The notes beneath the pieces are model-generated. The model had not been told where the DNA came from, made no database searches, and worked only from the letters and a program-made list of their open reading frames with translations. Shown here piece after piece: positions 33,452-42,141 of a DNA stretch of 64,000 nt. How positions within the stretch are numbered: position 1 is the first letter of the stretch; each line of letters opens with the position of its first letter. Made by a program: the position numbers and the translations under genes. This DNA comes from Modestobacter sp. VKM Ac-2977 (GTDB taxonomy: Bacteria > Actinomycetota > Actinomycetes > Mycobacteriales > Geodermatophilaceae), in assembly GCF_026968045.1 (NCBI RefSeq), contig NZ_JAPVBQ010000003.1, positions 404,060 to 468,059 of the forward strand, in the 5' to 3' direction.

Positions 33452-35928
33452 CCGCCGTCGAGGACCCGGCCTCCGCGGTCGACCTGCCGCCGGCGAAGGA
33501 GGTCGGACAGGCGCGTCGCCGCAAGGAGGACGCCCGGCTGATCACCGGCAAGACCACCTGGACCGACAACATGGTGCTGCCCGGGATGCTGCACCTGGCG
33601 GTGCTGCGCAGCCCGGTCGCCCACGGGCGGATCACCCACCTGGACGTCAGCGCGGCGAAGGAGCGGCCGAACGTCGTCGCCGTCTACACCGGCGCCGACC
33701 TCGCCGAGGAGCAGGGCTCGCTGCCGTGCGCCTGGCCGGTCACCCCCGACATGGTCAACCCGGGACACCCCTCGATCGCCGTCGAGCAGGTCAACCACGT
33801 GGGCGAGGCGGTCGCGATCGTCGTGGCCCGCAGCCGCACCGCCGCCGCCGACGCCCTCGAGGCGATCGACGTCGACTACGAGCCGCTGCCGGTCGTGCTG
33901 GACATGGAGCAGGCCGTGCAGGAGGGCTCGCCCCTGGTGCACGACTCCACCAGCTCGAACACCAGCTACCACTTCGTCTTCGACGCCGGCGAGGCCGGCA
34001 CCGGCAGTGACACCGACCAGGCGTTCGCCGACGCCGAGGTCACGGTCAGCCGCCGGTTCGTCCAGCAGCGGCTGATCCCGGCGTTCATGGAGCCCCGCTC
34101 GGTCGTCGTCCAGCCCTCCGGCGACAACTACACGATGTGGTCGGCCACCCAGATCCCGCACATCCTGCGGGTGATGGCCGCGATGGTCACCGGCATCCCG
34201 GAGCACAAGCTGCGGGTGATCGCCCCCGACGTCGGAGGCGGGTTCGGCGGGAAGCTGCAGGTCAACCCGGAGGAGATCCTCTGCCTGCTCATCGCGCGGC
34301 GGCTGGGCAAGCCGATCAAGTGGACCGAGACCCGCGGTGAGTCGCTGATGACCGCCCACCACGGCCGCGACCAGGTGCAGTTCATCGACGTCGCCGCCGA
34401 CCGCGACGGCACGGTCAAGGGCCTGCGGGTGCGGCTGCTGGCCGACATGGGTGCCTACCTGCGGCTGATCACCCCTGGCGTCCCGGCGCTGGGCGCGTTC
34501 ATGTTCCCGGGCATCTACAAGTTCCCGGCCTACCGGTTCGAGTGCGACGGCGTCTTCACCAACAAGGTGCCCACCGACGCCTATCGCGGCGCCGGCCGGC
34601 CCGAGGCGACGTTCGCGATCGAGCGGATCATGGACGAGCTCGCCGTCGAGCTGGGGATGGACCCGCTGGAGGTGCGCCGCAAGAACTGGATCAACGCCGA
34701 GGAGTTCCCGTTCACCACGGTCGCCGGGCTGGAGTACGACTCCGGCGACTACCACCAGGCCACCGAGCAGGCGCTCGAACTGCTCGGCTACGACGAGCTG
34801 CGGGCCGAGCAGCAGCGCCGCCGGGAGTCGAACGACCCGGTGCAGCTGGGCATCGGCTTCTCCACCTTCACCGAGATGTGCGGGCTGGCCCCCTCGCGGG
34901 TGCTCGGCTCGCTCGCCTTCGGCGCGGGTGGCTGGGAGCAGGCGTCGATCCGGATGCTGCCCACCGGCAAGGTCGAGGTGGTCACCGGTTCCACGCCGCA
35001 CGGCCAGGGGCACGAGACGGCGTGGAGCCAGATCGTCGCCGACCAGCTCGGCGTGCCGTTCGAGGACGTCGAGGTGCTGCACGGCGACACCGCGATCTCC
35101 TCCCGCGGCCTGGACACCTACGGTTCCCGGTCGCTCGTCGTCGGGGGCACCGCGGTCGTGAAGGCCGCGGAGAAGGTGGTGGAGAAGGCCCGGGTGATCG
35201 CCGCCCACCTGCTGGAGGCCAACGCCGACGACCTCGAGTTCACCGGCGGGAAGTTCTCCGTGCGGGGGACGCCGGGCGCCGGGGTCGGCATCCAGGAGGT
35301 CGCCCTGGCGATCTTCGCCGCGCACGACTACCCGGAGGGCATCGAGCCCTCCATCGACGCCGAGGCCACCTTCGACCCGGAGAACTTCTCCTTCCCGCAC
35401 GGCACGCACATCTGCGCGATGGAGATCGACACCGAGACCGGGTTCGCCAAGATCCGGAAGTACGCCTGCGTCGACGACGTCGGCACGATCGTCAACCCGC
35501 TCATCGTCGAGGGCCAGGTGCACGGTGGCCTGGCCCAGGGGATCGCCCAGGCGATGTACGAGGAGGCGATCTACGACGCCGAGGGCAACCTGACCACCGG
35601 CAGCTTCGTCGACTACCTGGTGCCGGCGGCCTCGGACCTGCCGCACTTCGACACCGGCAACACCGTGCACGCCGCGACCAGCAACCCCCTGGGAGCCAAG
35701 GGCGTGGGAGAGGCCGGCTGCATCGCCAGCACCCCGGCGGTGGTCAACGCCGCGCTCGACGCCGTCCGGCACCTGGGCGTCACCGACATCCGGATGCCGC
35801 TCACCCCGGAACGGGTGTGGCGGGCGCTCCACGGCGGTGGGGACGGCGGCGACCGGGCCGCTCAGGGCAGCAACGCCTACGGCGGTGCCCGCACGACCGA
35901 GTCCGGCTACCAGGAGGCAGAGCAGTGA
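33448..35928 (+). CDS. coxL: Molybdenum hydroxylase large subunit CoxL, form II
   Basis: 826 residues, xanthine-oxidase family. The active-site loop reads AYRGAGR at residues 378-384, the form II signature; form I CO dehydrogenases have AYXCSFR with the copper-binding cysteine, absent here. Other landmarks: [25 protein letters not shown] and the late [10 protein letters not shown] with the catalytic glutamate. Form II enzymes have been linked to slow CO oxidation in some bacteria, but others may oxidise different substrates, so CO as substrate is uncertain. It should carry molybdopterin cytosine dinucleotide. Overlaps coxS and coxM. Confidence 0.93.
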   Translation: MTAVEDPASAVDLPPAKEVGQARRRKEDARLITGKTTWTDNMVLPGMLHLAVLRSPVAHGRITHLDVSAAKERPNVVAVYTGADLAEEQGSLPCAWPVTPDMVNPGHPSIAVEQVNHVGEAVAIVVARSRTAAADALEAIDVDYEPLPVVLDMEQAVQEGSPLVHDSTSSNTSYHFVFDAGEAGTGSDTDQAFADAEVTVSRRFVQQRLIPAFMEPRSVVVQPSGDNYTMWSATQIPHILRVMAAMVTGIPEHKLRVIAPDVGGGFGGKLQVNPEEILCLLIARRLGKPIKWTETRGESLMTAHHGRDQVQFIDVAADRDGTVKGLRVRLLADMGAYLRLITPGVPALGAFMFPGIYKFPAYRFECDGVFTNKVPTDAYRGAGRPEATFAIERIMDELAVELGMDPLEVRRKNWINAEEFPFTTVAGLEYDSGDYHQATEQALELLGYDELRAEQQRRRESNDPVQLGIGFSTFTEMCGLAPSRVLGSLAFGAGGWEQASIRMLPTGKVEVVTGSTPHGQGHETAWSQIVADQLGVPFEDVEVLHGDTAISSRGLDTYGSRSLVVGGTAVVKAAEKVVEKARVIAAHLLEANADDLEFTGGKFSVRGTPGAGVGIQEVALAIFAAHDYPEGIEPSIDAEATFDPENFSFPHGTHICAMEIDTETGFAKIRKYACVDDVGTIVNPLIVEGQVHGGLAQGIAQAMYEEAIYDAEGNLTTGSFVDYLVPAASDLPHFDTGNTVHAATSNPLGAKGVGEAGCIASTPAVVNAALDAVRHLGVTDIRMPLTPERVWRALHGGGDGGDRAAQGSNAYGGARTTESGYQEAEQ

Positions 35929-36782
35929 TACCCGCACCGTTCGCGTACGCCCGCCCGACGACGGTCGAGGAGGCCCTGCAGGCGATCGCCGAGGGCGGTG
36001 AGGACGTCAAGGTCCTGGCCGGCGGGCAGTCGCTGATCCCCGTCATGCGGCTGCGGCTCGCCGCGCCCGAGCTGCTCGTCGACCTCACCCGGGTCGAGGA
36101 GCTGCGTGGTGTGCGGGAGGACGGCGACACGCTGGTCATCGGGGCGATGACCACGCACGCCGACGTCCTCGCCGACCCGCTGCTGGCCCAGTACGGCCAG
36201 CTCATCGTGCAGGCCACCGAGACGGTCGCCGACCGGCAGGTGCGCCGCCGCGGCACGTTCGGTGGCGCGCTGGCGCACGCCGACCCGGCCGGGGACCTCC
36301 CGGCGGTCGCGCTGGCCCTGGACGCGGAGTTCGTGCTCGTCGGGCCGGGCGGGCGGCGCACCGTGTCCGCCGCGGAGTTCTTCGTCGACTACCTCACCAC
36401 CGCGCTCGAGGAGGGGGAGCTGCTGGTCGAGATCCGGGTGCCCAAGCTCGGCGAGGGCTGGGGGGTCCGGTACGAGAAGTTCAACCGGGTGGCCCAGGCC
36501 TGGTCGATCGTGGCGGTGGCCGCGGCCGTCCGGCGGCAGGGGGGCCGGATCGCGGAGGCCCGGATCGGGCTGACCAACATGGGGCCGACTCCGCTGCGGG
36601 CCTCGGCCACCGAGGCGGCGCTGGTCGGGGTGGACGTCAGCATGGAGACGGTGACGGCGGCAGCGGCCCAGGCCGCTGAGGGCACCAGCCCCAGCAACGA
36701 CCTGAACGCCCAGGCCGACTACCGGCAGCACCTCGCCCAGGTGCTGACCCGGCGGGCGCTGGCGGCCGCGGCAGGCCTCTAG
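35925..36782 (+). CDS. coxM: Molybdenum hydroxylase FAD subunit CoxM
   Basis: 285 residues from GTG overlapping the coxL stop by 4 bp, with AGGAGG at 35912-35917. FAD-binding motifs of the vanillyl-alcohol-oxidase-like fold are present: VLAGGQSLIPVMRLRL near the N terminus and RRRGTFGGALAHADPAGDLP in the middle, with a normal CODH C-terminal domain. CoxM takes electrons from CoxS and passes them to the respiratory chain. Third gene of the coxSLM set. Confidence 0.93.
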   Translation: MIPAPFAYARPTTVEEALQAIAEGGEDVKVLAGGQSLIPVMRLRLAAPELLVDLTRVEELRGVREDGDTLVIGAMTTHADVLADPLLAQYGQLIVQATETVADRQVRRRGTFGGALAHADPAGDLPAVALALDAEFVLVGPGGRRTVSAAEFFVDYLTTALEEGELLVEIRVPKLGEGWGVRYEKFNRVAQAWSIVAVAAAVRRQGGRIAEARIGLTNMGPTPLRASATEAALVGVDVSMETVTAAAAQAAEGTSPSNDLNAQADYRQHLAQVLTRRALAAAAGL

Positions 36783-36792
36783 AGCGTGGTAC

Positions 36793-36829
36793 CGGACCGG
36801 TCCGTCACATCCGTGGCGGAACCGGTCCG
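36793..36829. repeat. Tandem ACCGGTCC palindromes between coxM and coxG
   Basis: A perfect palindrome CGGACCGGTCCG at 36793-36804 is followed by a related GAACCGGTCCGG ending about 36830. They lie 140 bp before the coxG start. They may be a hairpin limiting read-through from coxM or a regulatory site; nothing decides between these. Confidence 0.35.
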
Positions 36830-36947
36830 GCGGCGCCGGCGGGGGCGCGGTAGCGTCGCCGTCTCGCCTCGATCACCGCACGACCCGGACGGGCTGTCGC
36901 CGACTCGTCGCCTCCCGCCCGGGCTGCCCACTCCCGGAGGTCCTGCA

Positions 36948-38171
36948 GTGCAGCTGGAGAACGCGTTCACCGTGCCGGTGCCGATCGACGAAGCCTGGCG
37001 GGTGCTGCTGGACATCGAGCGCATCGCCCCCTGCATGCCCGGGGCCGCCCTGGACTCGGTGACCGGTGACGACTTCACCGGCCGGGTCAAGGTGAAGCTC
37101 GGGCCGATCGCCCTCACCTACCAGGGCAAGGCGTCGTTCGTGGAGAAGGACGAGGCCGCCCACCGTGCGGTCATCGACGCCCGCGGCAAGGACCAGCGCG
37201 GCAACGGCACCGCGGCCGCCGTCATCACCGCGACGCTCGCGGCCGAGGGCGACACCACCCGCGTCGACGTCCTGACCGACCTGAACATCACCGGCCGGCC
37301 CGCCCAGTTCGGCCGCGGCGTCATGACCGACGTCGGCAACAAACTGCTCGGCCAGTTCGCCGACAAGCTCTCCGCCCAGCTGGCCAGCGGCGACGCCGAG
37401 GGTGACGCCTCTCGGGCCGCAGCGGCCGTGGGCACGCAGGAGCCGACCGTGGCGGGTAAGGCCACCGCCGCTGCCGCCAAGGCCGCTGCGACCACCGCCG
37501 GCGTGGTAGAGGAGGCTGCGGCGAGCGTCGAGGGCGCTGCCGGTGACACCCCGGCGGCCGGCGCCGCGAAGAAGGCCGGTGCCGCGGCGAAGAAGACCGC
37601 GGCTGCGGCGGCGGACAGGGCAGCTGGCGCGGAGGAGGCGGCGGCTCAGGCGAAGGCGGCCAAGAAGGCCGCTCCCCCCAAGAGCACCCCGGCCACGAGC
37701 ACCCCGGCCAAGGCCGCGGTCCCGGATCCGCTGGCCCCGCCGGCGAAGAGCACGCCGGCCGCCACCGGCACCGCCCCTGCGGCCGGCGACACGGCCCCGG
37801 CCGCCGGCGACACTGCCCCGGCGGCCGGCGACGCGGCACCGTTCTCCGGAACCGGGACGGTCGAGGACCAGGCGGCCGACGTCGAGCCGGCCTCGACGAC
37901 GGCGGCCGACGCGCCGGCCGGTGGCCCGCGCAAGGCGCCGAGCAAGCCGCCGACCGGCACCACCGCCCCGCCGAACCGCCCGGCTGGTGGTGGCCCGGTG
38001 CGCAGCACCCCCAGCACGCCGCGGCGGCCGGTGGCTCCGGCCGAGCCGGAGCCGATCGACCTGCTCGAGGTGGCCGGCGGCGCGGCGCTGACCCGCTACG
38101 CCGCCCCGGCGGCCGGGGTCACCGTGCTGGCGCTGCTGGTCGCCCTGCTGGTGCGCCGCCGCCGGCGCTGA
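36948..38171 (+). CDS. coxG: CoxG-like membrane-anchored protein with long repetitive linker
   Basis: 407 residues from GTG, with CGGAGG upstream. Residues 1-150 are the CoxG/SRPBCC domain (FTVPVPIDEAWRVLLDIERIAPCMPGA, FTGRVKVKLGPIALTYQG). An Ala/Pro/Lys-rich linker of about 210 residues follows, including a threefold 7-residue repeat AAGDTAP. One C-terminal membrane helix (VTVLALLVALLVRRRRR) closes the protein. CoxG recruits CO dehydrogenase to the membrane and is implicated in menaquinone supply. The linker is far longer than the short ones usual in CoxG. It lies 165 bp after coxM on the same strand. Confidence 0.88.
   Translation: MQLENAFTVPVPIDEAWRVLLDIERIAPCMPGAALDSVTGDDFTGRVKVKLGPIALTYQGKASFVEKDEAAHRAVIDARGKDQRGNGTAAAVITATLAAEGDTTRVDVLTDLNITGRPAQFGRGVMTDVGNKLLGQFADKLSAQLASGDAEGDASRAAAAVGTQEPTVAGKATAAAAKAAATTAGVVEEAAASVEGAAGDTPAAGAAKKAGAAAKKTAAAAADRAAGAEEAAAQAKAAKKAAPPKSTPATSTPAKAAVPDPLAPPAKSTPAATGTAPAAGDTAPAAGDTAPAAGDAAPFSGTGTVEDQAADVEPASTTAADAPAGGPRKAPSKPPTGTTAPPNRPAGGGPVRSTPSTPRRPVAPAEPEPIDLLEVAGGAALTRYAAPAAGVTVLALLVALLVRRRRR
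37782..37836 (+). repeat. 21-bp tandem repeat inside coxG
   Basis: Three successive copies of a 21-nt unit encode Ala-Ala-Gly-Asp-Thr-Ala-Pro (the last with Ala for Thr). Copies differ at a few third positions only. It lies in the disordered linker of CoxG and could vary in copy number between strains. Confidence 0.7.
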
Positions 38172-38178
38172 CGGATCG

Positions 38179-38205
38179 GCCCGCTCCGGCGCGCTCGGGG
38201 CGGGC
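38179..38205. terminator. Hairpin between coxG and the convergent hydrolase gene
   Basis: GCCCGCTCC (38179-38187) pairs with GGGGCGGGC (38197-38205) with one mismatch. It ends directly before the stop codon of the convergent alpha/beta-hydrolase gene and follows the coxG stop by 7 bp. Confidence 0.55.
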
Positions 38206-38823
38206 TCAGTGGCGGCGCAGCCAGTCCGCGACGGCGGCGGCCACGCCGGCGGGGTCCTTCTTCAGCCCGTGGTCGCCCGGCACCGCCGCGACCGCCCCGG
38301 GGTGACCGGCGAGCGCGGCGACCACCTCATCGGGGCGACCGAACGCATCGGTGGCGCCCTGCACGACCAGCAGCGGGACGTCAACCTGCTGCAGCTCGGG
38401 AGCGCGGGTCTTCTCCGGCTTGCCCGGCGGGTGCAGCGGGAAAGCCAGGGCCAGCACCCCGGCGGCTCCCTGGGCGGCCGCCGTCCGGCAGGCCACCCGG
38501 GCCCCGGCGCTGCGGCCACCCAGCACGAGCGGTCCGGTCAGCAGTCCGTCGGTGCGCAGCGCGTCGAGCACGGCCGTCCAGCCCTCGTCCAGCCGGGCCG
38601 GGGCGGGGGCGATCCGCTTGCCGGCCACCACCCACGGCTGGTCGATCCGCAGCACCCGCCAGCCGGCGGCGCAGGCGGCGGTGGAGACGGCGAGCAGGTC
38701 GGCGGAGTCCGACCCGGCGCCGGCGCCGTGACCCAGGGCGAGGGTGCCGTGCGCGTCGCCGGCAGGCTCGGCACGGTGTACGCGGGCCGGGCCGAGGGGG
38801 GTGGGGACCTCCGCGGCGGTCAC
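38206..38823 (-). CDS. Alpha/beta-hydrolase, dienelactone-hydrolase-like
   Basis: 205 residues from GTG overlapping the stop of the upstream gene by 4 bp. It begins with a strand and the oxyanion region ALGHGAGAGSDS. The nucleophile elbow is GGRSAGARVA (serine), followed by LVVQGATDAFG and PGDHGLKKDP with the acid and histidine. This resembles the small KANL3/Tex30-type hydrolases. Substrate unknown. Last gene of an overlapping three-gene operon with a haloacid-dehalogenase-like gene and a DedA gene. Confidence 0.82.
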   Translation of the reverse strand: MTAAEVPTPLGPARVHRAEPAGDAHGTLALGHGAGAGSDSADLLAVSTAACAAGWRVLRIDQPWVVAGKRIAPAPARLDEGWTAVLDALRTDGLLTGPLVLGGRSAGARVACRTAAAQGAAGVLALAFPLHPPGKPEKTRAPELQQVDVPLLVVQGATDAFGRPDEVVAALAGHPGAVAAVPGDHGLKKDPAGVAAAVADWLRRH

Positions 38824-39497
38824 GCCGGGGGCAGCGCCAGCAGCGCGTCGACGACCTCGACGAGCGAGCTGCCCTGCACGTGCGGCGGCTCGTACACCGC
38901 GGCGTAGGCCGACTCGGCGCGGGAGCACCACCCGCCGGTGAGGCCGGCGCGCTGGGCGCCGTGCACGTCCCAGGAGTGGACGGCGACCAGCGCCAGCTCC
39001 TGCGGTGCCACGTCGCACACCCCGGCTGCCCAGAGGTAGGCCGCCCGGTCGGGCTTCCAGACGCCGATCGACTCGGTGGTCAGCGTGCGCTCCACCAGCG
39101 GGGTCACCCCGCCCCGGGACAGGCCGGCCTCAGCGACGCCCGGCGACCCCTGGCTGAGGGTGATCGCGCGCACCCCGGCCTCGGTCAGCCGGCGCAGGGC
39201 GGGCTCGACGTCGGGGTGCGGGCTGAGCTCGCCGAAGGCGTCGGCCACCGCGGTCCGCTGCTCCGCCGACAGCGCGGTGAGCTGCGCCAGGGCGGCCTCG
39301 AAGGCGTCGCGGAAGCGGCACCAGGTGCCGGCGGTGGCGGCGGCGAACCCCAGCGCCAGGGTGCGGCTGAACACGGTCGGCAGCAGGTGTCCCGGTTCGC
39401 CGTTCTCGATCAGCGTGGCCTGCACCGGGGCGAGGTCCAGCAGCGTCTCGTTGACGTCGAAGGCGACGACGCTCGGCCGGGTGCGCGGGGTGGTCAC
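38820..39497 (-). CDS. Haloacid dehalogenase type II-like hydrolase
   Basis: 225 residues from GTG, overlapping neighbours on both sides by 4 bp. The four HAD motifs are visible: nucleophile in VVAFDVNETLLDL, TLSQGSPGV, KPDRAAYLWA and VHSWDVHGAQRAG. The FDVNETLLDL start and SWDVHGA are typical of L-2-haloacid dehalogenase (type II). True dehalogenase activity is not certain since many such enzymes act on other substrates. Confidence 0.87.
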   Translation of the reverse strand: MTTPRTRPSVVAFDVNETLLDLAPVQATLIENGEPGHLLPTVFSRTLALGFAAATAGTWCRFRDAFEAALAQLTALSAEQRTAVADAFGELSPHPDVEPALRRLTEAGVRAITLSQGSPGVAEAGLSRGGVTPLVERTLTTESIGVWKPDRAAYLWAAGVCDVAPQELALVAVHSWDVHGAQRAGLTGGWCSRAESAYAAVYEPPHVQGSSLVEVVDALLALPPA

Positions 39498-40171
39498 GCC
39501 TGGTCCCGCTCGTCGACGGGCAGGTCGGCGCCGGCGGTGGGCGGGCGGCGGAGCCGCCCGGTCGCCTTCTTGTAGACGAACCAGGCCACCGCGGCGACCG
39601 CCACGACCACCACCACGTAGTCCAGGTACTGGAGGTTGGCCTGCACGAAGTCGCCCGCGGCGACGCCCAGGCCGATGAGCAGGCTGTTCCAGAGCAGGCT
39701 GCCGGCGGCGGTGAACAGCAGGAACTGCGGCATCGGCATCTTCACGACGCCGGCCGGGACCGAGACGAAGCTGCGCACGATGGGCACCATCCGGCCGAAG
39801 AAGACCGCGGCGCGACCGTGCCGGGCGAACCACTCGAACGTCCGGTCGACGTCGGCGGTCTCGACGAGCGGCAGCCGGTCGAGGAAGGCGTGCGACCGGC
39901 GGGGGCCGAACAGCCGGCCGACCCAGTAGAGGACGACCGCCCCGAGCACCGAGCCGACGGTGGCCCACAGGATGACCGGGACGAGTGACATCCGGCCGTC
40001 GTTGATCAGCACCCCTGCCGCGCCGAGCACGACCTCGCTGGGGATCGGCGGGATGACCGTCTCGATGAGGATCGTCAGGCCGACGCCCACCGCCCCCAGC
40101 CGGTCGATGAGGTCGAGCAGGAAGCCGGTGATCCCGCCTTCGTCGGATGCAGCGGCGGCGAGGACGGACAT
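39494..40171 (-). CDS. DedA-family membrane protein
   Basis: 225 residues. DedA/VTT-domain motifs: ILIETVIPPIPSEVVLGAAG, a long middle loop and the conserved FFGRMVPIVRSFVSVPAGVVKMP. Four to five membrane segments are expected, with a polar C terminus. DedA proteins help recycle undecaprenyl phosphate and other lipids across the membrane and support proton-motive-force maintenance. It is the first gene of a three-gene overlapping operon and is divergent from the amidohydrolase gene. Confidence 0.9.
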   Translation of the reverse strand: MSVLAAAASDEGGITGFLLDLIDRLGAVGVGLTILIETVIPPIPSEVVLGAAGVLINDGRMSLVPVILWATVGSVLGAVVLYWVGRLFGPRRSHAFLDRLPLVETADVDRTFEWFARHGRAAVFFGRMVPIVRSFVSVPAGVVKMPMPQFLLFTAAGSLLWNSLLIGLGVAAGDFVQANLQYLDYVVVVVAVAAVAWFVYKKATGRLRRPPTAGADLPVDERDQA

Positions 40172-40242
40172 GGCCCCACGGTATCGGCGGTCGCTGTGTG
40201 CCGTCCTGCTGCCGGGTCGGGCCGGTCGTAGGGTCTGTCCCC

Positions 40243-41535
40243 ATGGTGCACCGCTTCACCGCCCGCGCCGTCGTGGTCGGGGACCGCGCCGGCACCGTCG
40301 TCCCCGACGCCGTGCTGGACGTCGAGGACGGCCTGACCAGCTGGGTCGGCCCGGCCGCCGAGGCGCCGCCGGCCGGGGACGCCGAGGTCACCGCGCTGCC
40401 CGGGGTGCTCACCCCCGGCATGGTCAACACCCACTCGCACGCGCCGATGGTGCTGTTCCGCGGCCAGGGCGAGGGGTTGCCGCTGGACCGCTGGCTGAAC
40501 GAGGTGATGTGGCCCCGGGAGGCCCGGCTCACCCCCGAGGACGTCGAGGTGGCGATGACCGCGGCATCGGCGGAGATGCTGCGGCACGGCGTGACCACCA
40601 GCGTGGAGATGTACTTCCACCCCGAGCGGATGGCCGCCGCGGTGCGGCGCACCGGTGCCCGTGGGGTGATCACCCACCCGCTGATCGGCCTGCCCGGCTT
40701 CGGCACGTTCGACGAGCAGCTGGCCCGCGCCTCCGCCTCCGCCGGCACCGGCGACGACCAGGTCGAGTGGGGCATCGGCCCGCACTCGGCCTACACCGTG
40801 CCGCTGCCGGTGCTCGCCCAGGCCGCCGAGGTGGCGCGCGAGCACGGTCTGCTGCTGACCACCCACGTCGCCGAGACCACGACCGAGGGCGCCGGGCTGC
40901 TGGCGGAGCACGGCCTGAGCGTGCCGCAGCTGCTCGCCGCGCACGACGTGCTCGGCGGCCGGGTGCTCGGCGCGCACTGCGTGCACATGGACGACGGCGA
41001 CCTGGAGCTGTGGCGCGAGTACGACGTGGCCGTGGCCCACTGTCCGGGCAGCAACACCAAGCTGGCCAGCGGCACCGCCCGGCTGCGGGACATGCTCGAC
41101 CTCGGCATCCGGGTCGGCATGGGCACCGACGGGCCGGCGTCCAACGACAACCTCGACCTCTTCGAGGACCTCCGGCTGGCCGCCCAGCTGGCCCGGCTGC
41201 GCGAGCGGGACGCCACCGCGCTCACCGCCCCGGAGGCGTTCTGGCTGGCCACCGGCGGAGCGGCCGCGGCGATCGGCCGCGAGGACCTCGGCCAGCTGAC
41301 CGTCGGCCGGCGGGCGGACCTGGTGCACGTCGACACCGACGACATCGCCTTCGTGCCGGTCGGCGAGGTCACCGACCTGCTGACCCACCTGGTCTGGTCA
41401 GTGGGCTCCCGGCACGTGCGCGACACCTGGGTCGCCGGGCGGCAGGTCGTCCGCGACGGGGTGTCCACGACGGTCGACGAGGCCGAGCTGCGGGCCGACG
41501 TGCAGACCCGGGCGATGCGGCTCGCCGGCCGCTGA
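40243..41535 (+). CDS. Amidohydrolase, SAH/MTA deaminase-like (ATZ/TRZ family)
   Basis: 430 residues. The metal site is complete: NTHSHAPM (HxH), HVAETT, AHCVHMDDGD and the late GTDGPASNDNLDLF. The pattern matches the 5-methylthioadenosine/S-adenosylhomocysteine deaminase group, which also contains chlorohydrolases and guanine deaminase-like enzymes. It acts on an amine on a purine-like ring. The Shine-Dalgarno sequence is weak. No other nucleotide-salvage gene adjoins it, so substrate is inferred only from family. Confidence 0.85.
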   Translation: MVHRFTARAVVVGDRAGTVVPDAVLDVEDGLTSWVGPAAEAPPAGDAEVTALPGVLTPGMVNTHSHAPMVLFRGQGEGLPLDRWLNEVMWPREARLTPEDVEVAMTAASAEMLRHGVTTSVEMYFHPERMAAAVRRTGARGVITHPLIGLPGFGTFDEQLARASASAGTGDDQVEWGIGPHSAYTVPLPVLAQAAEVAREHGLLLTTHVAETTTEGAGLLAEHGLSVPQLLAAHDVLGGRVLGAHCVHMDDGDLELWREYDVAVAHCPGSNTKLASGTARLRDMLDLGIRVGMGTDGPASNDNLDLFEDLRLAAQLARLRERDATALTAPEAFWLATGGAAAAIGREDLGQLTVGRRADLVHVDTDDIAFVPVGEVTDLLTHLVWSVGSRHVRDTWVAGRQVVRDGVSTTVDEAELRADVQTRAMRLAGR

Positions 41536-41549
41536 GGCCGGCCGCGGGA

Positions 41550-42017
41550 TCAGCCCCGCGTCTGGTCGTCGGTCCACGCGTAGAGCTGGTCGTCCAGCAC
41601 CACGGTGACCCAGCCGTCGCACAGCTGGGCAGTGCCGCCGAGGTCGGGCCACCGGCCTCCGCCGTCGAAGGGCATGCCGACCTGGTCCAGCGGGGTGCAG
41701 TCCGTCGGCAGCGTCGTCCCGGCGGCCAGCGTCATGTGCACGCGGACGCTGCCGCCGTCGTCGCCTGCGGCCTCCCCCGGCCGGACGACCGTCACGTCAG
41801 AGCCGACGCCGCGGGTCCAGTCCGGCACGTCCCCGCGGGGGGCGGCCTCGGCGGTGTCGTGGTCGGACGTCGCGGTGTGGCCCTGCAGCTCGGCGAGCAC
41901 GGCGCCGGGGCCGTCCACCCCGGACGGCATGGTGACCGCCAGCGCGGCGGACCCCGCCCCGACCACGCCGACGATCGCCGTCACGGCGCCGAGCAGGACC
42001 TTCTTCGTGCTGACCAC
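41550..42017 (-). CDS. Secreted or membrane-anchored small protein
   Basis: 155 residues. GTG at 42015-42017 is preferred because GGAGG (complement of 42026-42030) precedes it by 8 nt; an in-frame GTG at 42032 would place that site inside the gene. The start VSTKKVLLGAVTAIVGVVGAGSAALAVTMP is a membrane or signal helix. The exported part is acidic and has two cysteines (TDCTPL and QLCDGW) and many tryptophans (GRWPDLG, LYAWTD). No known domain is recognised. Confidence 0.65.
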   Translation of the reverse strand: MVSTKKVLLGAVTAIVGVVGAGSAALAVTMPSGVDGPGAVLAELQGHTATSDHDTAEAAPRGDVPDWTRGVGSDVTVVRPGEAAGDDGGSVRVHMTLAAGTTLPTDCTPLDQVGMPFDGGGRWPDLGGTAQLCDGWVTVVLDDQLYAWTDDQTRG

Positions 42018-42031
42018 CGGGGGTGCCTCCA

Positions 42032-42064
42032 CTCGTCCGCGCCACCGGTCGGTGGCGGTACGAG
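42032..42064 (-). promoter_or_regulatory. Stem-loop directly upstream of a ribosome-binding site
   Basis: CTCGT and ACGAG frame the stronger stem CGCCACCG (42040-42047) with CGGTGGCG (42050-42057). It ends two bases before the GGAGG of the secreted protein gene. It may be an operator at the start of transcription or a translation-modulating leader structure. Confidence 0.4.
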
Positions 42065-42141
42065 CATCGGGCCGGGCGTCGTCAGCGGGCGTCGCCCGCC
42101 GGGTTGATCCGCCCAGGTCAGCGGGTCATCCCCGGGGTGGA

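Noticed and set aside
38820-40171. HAD-DedA-hydrolase operon as a haloacid degradation cluster
   Set aside because: Only one gene resembles a dehalogenase, and DedA and the hydrolase have general roles. Gene overlap alone does not support the pathway.
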